Positions 57,165 to 64,000 of a DNA stretch of 64,000 nt are shown piece after piece. Both the position numbers and the translations under genes were made by a program. The stretch is from Sphingomonas_R sp036387535 (GTDB lineage Bacteria; Pseudomonadota; Alphaproteobacteria; Sphingomonadales; Sphingomonadaceae), in contig NZ_DASVTO010000004.1 of the NCBI RefSeq assembly GCF_036387535.1, forward strand, positions 23,645-87,644. The letters are read 5' to 3'. Position 1 is the stretch's first letter; each line of letters begins with the position of its first letter. Under the pieces are notes generated by a model. The model did no database searches, was not told the DNA's origin, and saw nothing but the letters and a program-made list of their open reading frames with translations.

Positions 57165-58750
57165 CCGAGCGTCCGCGGGGTTGGCGCGTCAAGCCGGGCG
57201 TCGGGCAGATCGCGGCTGCCAGCCTGGCGGAAGGCAGTGACACGGTCGAGCCGGAACGCGGGACCACGCGGAATGCGCAGCGCGGTGGCATCAAACCCGT
57301 CGACATCCTGCAGCCAGAAGGCGGGGCGGGCGTCCGGCGTCCGCACCACCACTTCGACATGGCTGAAATCGATGTTGCGCGCGTGGCGAACGAAGAAGCC
57401 GGTCGCCGGCAGCGGACCGAACATGTCGGGTTCGGGGTAGCCGGCCTCGTTGGCGGGTGGGCTGAGGCCGGCGGTGTCGGATGTGCCGCCGCCCACCTGT
57501 TCCAGGAAGAGGTTGGCGATCTTCACATCCTCCACCGGGTGATCGGCGACGCCGGCGATGATCGACGGCATCGGCGCCGCGCCGGACGAGGTGATGCCGT
57601 CGATCAGGATGCGTTTCAACGTACCGGGCACGGCGTCCGCCGGCCCGCGCATCCGGCGGCCGAGGCGCAGGAAGATCGGCGCGGTGGTCACGTTGCGCAT
57701 GGTGATGTTGCTGATCGTCACGTCCTCCAGCCGCGCGCCATCGACGGTTTCCAGCGCCAGCCCGCGGCAGGTGTCGAACACGCAATTGCTGATGGCGATA
57801 TTGCGGAAGCCGCCATTCGATTCGGTGCCGAGCTTGATCCGGCCATGCGTGCTTTTCGGTGCCGGTGGAAACGGGCGGAAGCTGGCGTCCAGTACCGATC
57901 CGATCGCGTAGGACCCGCTGACCGTGCAGCCGGTGATCGTGACATTCTCGGTCGCGCGCGGATAGCCGAGCGCGAACGAGGATTTCGGGCAGATCGCATC
58001 GTCCCAGGGCGAATTGATCGTGCAGTTGCGGACGTGGACATTGCGACAGCAATCGATGTCCAGCCCGTCGCGATTGGTGTCGATCAGCAGATTGTCGATC
58101 GTCATATTGTCGCAGCCCGTCGCCAGCAATGCGAACCAGCCGCCTTGCAGGACGCGGAAGTCGCGCAGCGTGACGTTGCGGCACAGCTTCAGCGCGATCG
58201 TCTTGTCGCCCACGCCGGGGCGGCCGGAGATCGGCATGCCGACGTCGTAATCATGCCCGCGGCCCAGCCCCTTGCCCCAGATGAGGCCCGGACCCTCGAT
58301 CGTGACGTCCTCCAGCCCCTCGCCCCAGATCAGCGCGTTGCGCCAGTGGCTGTGGCCATGATCCTGATAGGCGCGGTAGCCGGGCGGCAGATCGGGTGCG
58401 GCGTCATAGCCGCCGGCCACGGACCCATCGATCGGGCTGGGGGCGGCAAGCAGCACCGCGCCGGCATCGAGATGGAGCGTGATATGGCTTTTCAGGCGCA
58501 GGCTGTAGGAAAGATAGGTCCCCGCAGGCAACCAGACCGTCCCGCCGCCGCGGGCCGCGGCATGGGCGATTGCCGCGTTGATCGCGGGGCTGTCGAGCTG
58601 TCGTCCGTCGGCCTTTGCACCGAAGGCGCGGACATCGAGGATCGTACCGCCCTTTGCCAGCGTCGCGGCCAGCGCATGGCCCGGCGCCAGCGCGGCGAGC
58701 GCCGCCGCCCCGGCCAGCACCGCGCGGCGATCGAGCAGGATACCGGTCAC
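57161..58750 (-). CDS. Glycoside hydrolase family 28 (polygalacturonase-type), exported
   Basis: This 529-residue right-handed beta-helix protein begins with a signal peptide (LAGAAALAALAPGHALA). It has the entry segment ILDVRAFGAKADGRQLDS, VTIEGPGLIWGKG, RNVTLRDFRVLQGGWFALLA, LIDTNRDGLDIDCCRNVHVR with the catalytic-Asp motif (NRDGLDID), and NCTINSPWDDAICPKSS with paired Asp residues. Polygalacturonases cleave pectin homogalacturonan. It should feed galacturonate to ExuT and UxaC. The 4-bp overlaps with both neighbours (stop at 57161, start at 58750) mark an operon with the GH92 and GH43-like genes. Confidence 0.88.
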   Translation of the reverse strand: MTGILLDRRAVLAGAAALAALAPGHALAATLAKGGTILDVRAFGAKADGRQLDSPAINAAIAHAAARGGGTVWLPAGTYLSYSLRLKSHITLHLDAGAVLLAAPSPIDGSVAGGYDAAPDLPPGYRAYQDHGHSHWRNALIWGEGLEDVTIEGPGLIWGKGLGRGHDYDVGMPISGRPGVGDKTIALKLCRNVTLRDFRVLQGGWFALLATGCDNMTIDNLLIDTNRDGLDIDCCRNVHVRNCTINSPWDDAICPKSSFALGYPRATENVTITGCTVSGSYAIGSVLDASFRPFPPAPKSTHGRIKLGTESNGGFRNIAISNCVFDTCRGLALETVDGARLEDVTISNITMRNVTTAPIFLRLGRRMRGPADAVPGTLKRILIDGITSSGAAPMPSIIAGVADHPVEDVKIANLFLEQVGGGTSDTAGLSPPANEAGYPEPDMFGPLPATGFFVRHARNIDFSHVEVVVRTPDARPAFWLQDVDGFDATALRIPRGPAFRLDRVTAFRQAGSRDLPDARLDAPTPRTLG

Positions 58751-60930
58751 TGCGCCCAGACGGTGGGTGTGGCGGAGACGGTGAGATCAAGCCGCCCGCC
58801 GGCGACGATATCGGCCTGACGCAGGAACGGCGTCGTGAGCGCACGTCCGTTCAGCCGTGCGGAGGCGATGTAGATGCGCCCGGGTTTCCAGTTGCGGGCC
58901 GCGATGGTGAAGGTCTTGCCATCCTCCAGCGTGATGACGCTCAGCGGCTGGTGCGGAGCGTGGAGGTAGAAGAGGTCGGTCGTCAGCTTCGGAAACAGGC
59001 CGATGCGGTTGAAGACATAGTGCGAACTCATCGCGCCATTATCCTCGTCACCGGGATAGGCATTGGCGGTGAAGCGGCGGAAGATCCGGTCGGCCCAATA
59101 ACTGGCGAGATCGGGCCGGCCGACATCGCTGAACAGCCAGGGCGTGGCAAAGCTGGGTTCGTTGGTGATATCGATCAACCCGGTTTCCAGCGCATGGCGG
59201 AGGCGGGCGACGAAGCGGTCGCGACCCCCCATCGCCATGACCATGCAGGGCAGGTCGTGCAGCATCGTGTAGGAATAGATCCAGGACGTCCCTTCGTAGA
59301 AGCCGACATTCTCGTATTTCTTGCCGTCCCAGCCGAGTTTTGCATCGATCGGCTGGAACCGTCCATCGGGATAGCGAGGCATGATGAAGCCGGAATAGCC
59401 GTCGCTTTGCGCCGACGGGTTCCAGACGTTCCGCCAATTCCCCGAACGCCGCAGCAGCCGCGCGGCATCCTGTGGACGGTCGGCGGCGGCGGCAAGCCGC
59501 GCGGCGTAGAAGTCGTTCAGCGCGAAGCCGAGCGTGGAGGATCCGGACCGGGCGCGTTGATTGTCGGGTTCGGGGCTCTTGTCGCCAACCGCGAAATAGC
59601 CATCGATCAGATAGCGGGGCCGGCGTTCCTCATCGGCATTGTGCAGCGCGACCTCCGCCGCCTTCGCCCAATCGACACCGGGCACGCCGCGGATCAGGCC
59701 TTCGCCCAAGATGTTGTCGACCTCGTCCCCGCCCTGGCCGACATGATAGTTGCGGCCGGCGATGAACGCGGTATGCGCGACGCCGAAGCGTTCATAGGTG
59801 CGGACGATCGATCCGACATTGCCGGCATAGACGCTGGGGCGGAGCAGCGACATCAGCGGAAAGCCGGTGTGATAGGTGTCCCACAGCGTGTAATAATCGT
59901 CCCAATGCGGGGTCGCCCGGTCGGCCGCCGGCTGATCGCGGGTACGATCACGGGGCTGGATCGCACTGTGGTAGAGCGCGGTGTAGAAGCGGCGCTTGTC
60001 CGCAGCGGGAACCCCGGACAGCGTGATCCGCGACAGTTCATGGTTCCAGGCCGACCGGGTGCCATCCCGAACCCTGTCGAAATCCCAGTCGGGAATGTCC
60101 TCCGCCAGCAATTCCGCGGCACGGTCTGCGCTGGTGAAGGAAACCGCGAGTTTCAGCCGAACCGGTGTCGCGGCGTCGAACTGCCACCATGCGGCGAGCG
60201 GTGTATCGGCGGGAACGATGGCGCGGGTGGCCCCGTCCTGCGACACCGTGCCCGAGCGGACGCCCCAGCGGGCCGGCTTGCGATCCAGTTGTGCCACGAA
60301 CCAGATATCGACCTTCGCCGGGCTCCAGTACGTCTTGGTCCGTACGCGACCGACGATGCGACCCTGTTCCGGGAACAGCGTGACGTCCGCACCGTCGCTG
60401 GCCAGTTCGCCGCGGATCTTGCGGGTGACGTCGAACAGCAGCGTCGCGGGCGCGCCCGTGGAATAGGTGAAGCGGTAGAGCGCCGCATGATCGGCCGGCG
60501 TGACTTCCGCCCGGATGCCGTAGCGCGCAAGCGTGACGGCGTAGGCATCGGCGCCGGCGCGTTCGTCGGCCTTGGGCGAGAGATGCTGCGCCTCGTCAAA
60601 CTGCGGTTCGCCGGTCTGCGGTGAAACAAGGAAGGTGCCGTAGGTGGTACGGCCACCGGATCCCTGTGTATGCAGTTGGGCGAAGCCGCTGATCGGTGCC
60701 GTCGCATCATATCCGGCATTGCTGCCCGTCAGGGTTTCGGGGCTGGGGTGGATCGATCCTGCCGGCCGAGTGGGGCCCGGGATCGTATCGCCCTGATCGT
60801 CGTTGCCGGTGCCGATCAGCGGATCGACATAGCGGTAGAGCGGTTCGGCATCGACCGCCGCACCTGCCGCGGTGATCATCAGGCCGGCGAGCGCGACGGT
60901 CAGGACCGGACGGCGGGAAGCGCTTAACAT
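58747..60930 (-). CDS. Glycoside hydrolase family 92 (alpha-mannosidase-type), exported
   Basis: This 727-residue protein has a signal peptide (LTVALAGLMITAAGAAVDA). It shows the GH92 opening YVDPLIGTGNDDQGDTIPGP, ISGFAQLHTQGSGGRTTYG, and the C-terminal GDEDNGAMSSHYVFNRIGL, with catalytic and calcium-binding segments between. GH92 enzymes are calcium-dependent exo-alpha-mannosidases, so a mannose-containing side chain would be its target. ATG 60930 has CAGGAGAGCCC upstream; a longer in-frame start at 61038 has no signal peptide. It is the first gene of the GH92-GH28-GH43 operon and is divergent from the GH115 gene. Confidence 0.87.
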   Translation of the reverse strand: MLSASRRPVLTVALAGLMITAAGAAVDAEPLYRYVDPLIGTGNDDQGDTIPGPTRPAGSIHPSPETLTGSNAGYDATAPISGFAQLHTQGSGGRTTYGTFLVSPQTGEPQFDEAQHLSPKADERAGADAYAVTLARYGIRAEVTPADHAALYRFTYSTGAPATLLFDVTRKIRGELASDGADVTLFPEQGRIVGRVRTKTYWSPAKVDIWFVAQLDRKPARWGVRSGTVSQDGATRAIVPADTPLAAWWQFDAATPVRLKLAVSFTSADRAAELLAEDIPDWDFDRVRDGTRSAWNHELSRITLSGVPAADKRRFYTALYHSAIQPRDRTRDQPAADRATPHWDDYYTLWDTYHTGFPLMSLLRPSVYAGNVGSIVRTYERFGVAHTAFIAGRNYHVGQGGDEVDNILGEGLIRGVPGVDWAKAAEVALHNADEERRPRYLIDGYFAVGDKSPEPDNQRARSGSSTLGFALNDFYAARLAAAADRPQDAARLLRRSGNWRNVWNPSAQSDGYSGFIMPRYPDGRFQPIDAKLGWDGKKYENVGFYEGTSWIYSYTMLHDLPCMVMAMGGRDRFVARLRHALETGLIDITNEPSFATPWLFSDVGRPDLASYWADRIFRRFTANAYPGDEDNGAMSSHYVFNRIGLFPKLTTDLFYLHAPHQPLSVITLEDGKTFTIAARNWKPGRIYIASARLNGRALTTPFLRQADIVAGGRLDLTVSATPTVWAQ

Positions 60931-60994
60931 GGGCTCTCCTGATCGGGCTGTAATTCGCCACACGGGTTGTGCGCTCGACCTGACGCGATGGAAG

Positions 60995-61005
60995 TGGTAT
61001 GACCA
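60995..61005. promoter_or_regulatory. GntR (FadR-type)-like operator candidate
   Basis: TGGT-ATG-ACCA is a short inverted repeat in the divergent region between the GH92 operon and the GH115 gene (60931-61049). It resembles the TGGTATACCA sites of UxuR/ExuR-type GntR regulators. No such regulator gene is in the window. The match is short, so confidence is limited. Confidence 0.35.
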
Positions 61006-61049
61006 GAACACGCATGATGCGCAAGAGTGGCTGACCAATTTGAGGGGGC

Positions 61050-63851
61050 ATGATGCATAGGCGGCGATGGCTGATCCTGTTAGCCGCTACCCTGTCGATG
61101 GCCGGGGGAGCGGCCGTCCGGGCGGCGCCCGTCGATCTTGGCGCGGTCGGGATCGTGGCTGACGATGCCGGTTCCGGGGCGACGATGCCGTTGGCGGCGC
61201 AGATGCTGTCGGAGGATCTGGTCAGCCTTGGCGCGCGAACGCCGGTGATCGTGTCCGATGTCGCAGCCTGTCCGAAAACCTGCATCATGATCGGCCGCTA
61301 TGACGCGCCGGCGATCGCGGCCACGGCGCGCGCCGCCGGTATCGACCTGTCGATGCTGGCGGGTGGATGGGAACGCTATGTCCGCAGCGTGGCCCGCACC
61401 GGCGGACGGCAGATCGTACTGATCGCCGGATCGGATCGGCGGGGCGCCATTTATGGCGCGGTCGACCTGACGCGGGCGTTGGGGGTATCGCCCTGGTCCT
61501 GGTGGGCCGACGTCGCCCCGCGCCGGCGCGCGCGGGTGACGATGAACGATGCGACGGTCGTGTCGCGTGCGCCATCGGTCCGGTATCGTGGCATTTTCCT
61601 GAACGATGAGGATTGGGGGCTGCTGCCCTGGGCGGCGAAGACCCTTGATCCCGCCCGCGGCAATATCGGGCCGCGGACCTATCGCCGCGTGTTCGAACTG
61701 ATGTGGCGGTTGAAGGCGAACACGCTGTGGCCGGCAATGCATTCGGTGTCCGACCCCTTTTACGGTGATCCGGAAAATGCGGCGCTGGCGGACCGCTATG
61801 CCGTGGTGGTCGGTACGTCCCATGCCGAACCGATGATGCGCAACAACCTGCGCGAATGGGACGAGGCGAAGCGGGGCGCATTTGATTTCACCCGGCGGCC
61901 GGCCGCGCTGCTGGACTATTGGCGCGAACGGGTGGCGGCGACGCGCGGACGGGAGGCGATCTACACGGTCGGCCTGCGCGGCATCCATGACGGCCCGATG
62001 CAGGGGGCGGTCACGACGGAGGGCCGGCGATCGATCCTGGAGACGGTGATCGGATTGCAGCAGCGCGTGCTGACCGACATGTTGAAGCAGCCGGTTTCGG
62101 TGACGCCGCAGGTGTTTGTGGCGTATCACGAGTTGCAGGAGGCCTATGATGCCGGCCTGTCCGTGCCCGACGACGTCACGCTGATGTGGGCGGACGACAA
62201 TTACGGATATCTGCGGCGGCTGAGCACGCCGGCCGAACAGCGGCGACCGGGTGGGGCAGGGGTCTATTATCATCTCTCCTATTGGGGGCGCCCGCACGAC
62301 TATCTGTGGCTGGGGACGACGCATCCCGCGCTGATCCGCGAGGAGATGGAGCGCGCGTGGACCACGGATGCGCGGCGGATGTGGGTCGTCAATGTCGGCG
62401 ATATCAAGCCGATCGAATATCTCTCGCAATATTTCCTGGACCTTGCGTTCGACGCCGACCTGTTGCGGGGCAGGCCGCAGGACCATCTGCGCGCGTTCAT
62501 GCGGGAGCAGTTCGGGCGCGGGGACGCGGATGCGATCGCCGCGATCATGACGGACTTCTACGATCTGGCCTGGGAGCGAAGGCCGGAATTCATGGGATTC
62601 GGCCAGACCGAATGGGTGACGCCGAACCGCCCGAGCGATTATGTACAGGCCGACGGCGAGGAGGCGCGGGCGCGGCTGACGGCCTATGCCGCGCTGGTGG
62701 CGCGGGCCGAGGCGGTCGCCGCGCGGATGCCGGAAGATCGGCGCGACGCCTATTTCGAACTGGTGCTGTATCCCGTGCGGGCGGCGGCCAGGCTGAACAC
62801 CCGGATCTTGTCGCTGGATCTCGCCAATCTCTATGCGCGGCAGGATCGTGCCGGCGCAAACGGATGGGTCGATGCCGCACGGGCGGCGCATGCCGCGCTG
62901 GTGGCGGATACGGCGCGGTACAATGCGCTGGCGGGTGGCAAATGGCGGTACATGATAGACATGGCGCCACGGAAACTGCCGGTGTTCGACGAACCGGCCT
63001 GGCCGCGCTGGGCGGCCTCCACCAAGACCGGGTGCGACCTGGCCTATTGGGGTGACTGGATCGGTGATGAGAACAGCCTGACCTTTACCAGCGGCCAACC
63101 GGCGGAACGGACGGTGACCCTATATGGGCATCAGGCGGCAGCGACGCCGTGGCACACCGTTGCGGCGACCGGCGGCCTGACGCTGTCGGCCGAGGCGGGC
63201 ATGCTGTCCGCCACCAATCGCTATGAGCAGCGTATCGTCGTGCGATATGACGGGCGCGGCGCAGCCGGGCCGGTGGCGCTGTCGTGCGGTGGGGCGACGG
63301 TGCAGGTGCATTCCGCGCTGATTCCGGCAGCGGCGACAGGCCCCGGCGTCATCCTGGAGGACCGGCGGCGCGTGCTGATCCCGGCGCTCGCGGGAACGGC
63401 CGGTCCGGATTGGGAGGTGGCGCCCGATCTGGGAAGCCAGCATGGGGCGCTGCGATCGCGGCTGTCGCTGCCAAGCCGGCCGGCCGATGCGGTATCGACG
63501 CTGGTGCCCGTGCGCTACCGTTTTGCCAATGTCACGGCGACCGGGGCCGTGGTGCGGGTGGTGGCGTTGCCGACGCATCCGCGCGATCCGGTGCACGGCG
63601 TGCGCATTGCGGTTTCGGTGGACGGTGGCCCGCCGGAACTGCTGGACCTGGCGACGACCGGGCGGAGCGACGTGTGGCGGCGCAACGTGCTGGCAAACAG
63701 CGCGGTCGCCACGCTGCCGCTCCGGCCGGTGGCGGCGGGCATCCACGACATCCAGGTCTATGCGCTGGACCCGGGTGTGCTGCTGGACCGGATCGAGGTC
63801 CTGTTCGATGGCGCAAGACCATTATATGGGGGCGGCCCGGCACCGCAATGA
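61050..63851 (+). CDS. Glycoside hydrolase family 115 (alpha-glucuronidase-type), exported
   Basis: This 933-residue protein begins with a signal peptide (RRRWLILLAATLSMAGGAAVRA). It has the GH115 pattern: GGRQIVLIAGSDRRGAIYGA, YRGIFLNDEDWGLLPWAAKT, FELMWRLKANTLWPAMHS, VVGTSHAEPMMRNN, VTLMWADDNYGYLRRL, and a C-terminal beta-rich region. GH115 enzymes remove alpha-1,2-linked (methyl)glucuronate from xylan, giving uronate for the UxaC pathway. The start is one of two ATGs (61050, 61053) after a G-rich stretch (TGAGGGGGC). It is divergent from the GH92 operon with a possible GntR-like site. Confidence 0.92.
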   Translation: MMHRRRWLILLAATLSMAGGAAVRAAPVDLGAVGIVADDAGSGATMPLAAQMLSEDLVSLGARTPVIVSDVAACPKTCIMIGRYDAPAIAATARAAGIDLSMLAGGWERYVRSVARTGGRQIVLIAGSDRRGAIYGAVDLTRALGVSPWSWWADVAPRRRARVTMNDATVVSRAPSVRYRGIFLNDEDWGLLPWAAKTLDPARGNIGPRTYRRVFELMWRLKANTLWPAMHSVSDPFYGDPENAALADRYAVVVGTSHAEPMMRNNLREWDEAKRGAFDFTRRPAALLDYWRERVAATRGREAIYTVGLRGIHDGPMQGAVTTEGRRSILETVIGLQQRVLTDMLKQPVSVTPQVFVAYHELQEAYDAGLSVPDDVTLMWADDNYGYLRRLSTPAEQRRPGGAGVYYHLSYWGRPHDYLWLGTTHPALIREEMERAWTTDARRMWVVNVGDIKPIEYLSQYFLDLAFDADLLRGRPQDHLRAFMREQFGRGDADAIAAIMTDFYDLAWERRPEFMGFGQTEWVTPNRPSDYVQADGEEARARLTAYAALVARAEAVAARMPEDRRDAYFELVLYPVRAAARLNTRILSLDLANLYARQDRAGANGWVDAARAAHAALVADTARYNALAGGKWRYMIDMAPRKLPVFDEPAWPRWAASTKTGCDLAYWGDWIGDENSLTFTSGQPAERTVTLYGHQAAATPWHTVAATGGLTLSAEAGMLSATNRYEQRIVVRYDGRGAAGPVALSCGGATVQVHSALIPAAATGPGVILEDRRRVLIPALAGTAGPDWEVAPDLGSQHGALRSRLSLPSRPADAVSTLVPVRYRFANVTATGAVVRVVALPTHPRDPVHGVRIAVSVDGGPPELLDLATTGRSDVWRRNVLANSAVATLPLRPVAAGIHDIQVYALDPGVLLDRIEVLFDGARPLYGGGPAPQ

Positions 63852-64000
63852 CGCGCTGACCCGGGCGGACATGATCCGGCACGGGGTCGAGCCAGACGCC
63901 GTCCGGGCGGAGTTCAATCGTCCGCGCGGACCGACCGCCGGCGCGGGCCTTCGGAGTCCTCCCGAACGCGGCGCGTGGCGGCATCGCGATCCTCCCTGGC
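63852..64000. other. Right-end segment without a supported gene
   Basis: The last 149 bases after the GH115 stop hold open frames that run off the right edge on both strands, but none shows a start signal, motif or family likeness that I can support. A gene may begin further right, probably another member of the polysaccharide locus. Confidence 0.5.

Noticed and set aside
61080..63098. 672-codon open frame antisense to GH115
   Set aside because: It is the shadow of the GH115 gene; composition is Arg/His/Gly-rich and no start signal or motif is present.
63532..64000. Possible genes at the right edge on either strand
   Set aside because: The frames run off the edge or overlap GH115, with low-complexity residues and no start signal or motif.

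Overview
The window is a high-GC chromosomal segment of an alphaproteobacterium, most likely a sphingomonad (Sphingomonas or a close relative). This rests on the GC-rich codon use, a gene-transfer-agent-type capsid/tail cluster of the RcGTA family, a DUF3297 protein, an NDUFS4-like Complex I subunit, a BI-1/YccA protein, many SDRs, and REP-like GTCACCCCGG palindromes. No rRNA, tRNA, CRISPR array, integrase or insertion sequence was found.

Layout. 1-3.9 kb: the 3' part of a radical-SAM/SPASM gene, DUF3297, an ABC-F ATPase and a membrane-anchored SOUL haem-binding protein. 4.0-17.9 kb: one plus-strand array of sixteen packaging, head, connector and tail genes in the RcGTA gp1-gp15 order, plus a DUF2793 protein. 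There is no integrase, replication or lysis gene, as expected of a domesticated gene transfer agent. Most junctions are 4-bp ATGA/GTGA overlaps; hairpins interrupt the array before the portal gene and on both sides of the capsid gene. The small terminase ends inside a REPIN-like repeat. The gp12-type protein carries about 575 extra N-terminal residues that look like a TIM barrel, while gp15 is short. 18-26.6 kb: OmpA, lipoprotein SodC, an MFS transporter, a frameshifted thpR, a BI-1 membrane protein, GST, dienelactone hydrolase, MidA-type methyltransferase and Lgt. 26.7-34.5 kb: acyl-CoA ligase, an orphan Tat-exported molybdopterin hydroxylase subunit, ferrochelatase, PhaB-type reductase, a ribbon-helix-helix protein, a membrane protein and a Tat-signal SDR.

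34.5-52.3 kb: a BlaI/M56 regulatory pair with a visible operator, a spore-photoproduct-lyase-like protein, an MCP with almost no periplasmic domain, a GAF protein, an SDR-GH15-SDR operon, a small CxxC protein, a cupin, a 1460-residue hybrid histidine kinase coupled to a REC-GGDEF diguanylate cyclase, a DUF2243 membrane protein, a sulfotransferase and the Complex I accessory subunit. 52.3-63.9 kb: a hexuronate/plant-polysaccharide locus with an ExuT-type transporter, LacI regulator, UxaC isomerase and exported GH43-, GH28-, GH92- and GH115-type enzymes. Two matching LacI-type operators (core ACACCGGT) lie in the exuT-lacI divergent region and before uxaC.

How parts work together. The packaging array would build a small HK97-fold head with a short siphovirus-like tail. 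In the sugar locus, GH28 and GH115 would release galacturonate and (methyl)glucuronate, ExuT would import them and UxaC would isomerise them under LacI control. The hybrid kinase and diguanylate cyclase genes overlap by 4 bp, which suggests one phosphorelay feeding c-di-GMP output. The last 149 bases hold no gene I can support.
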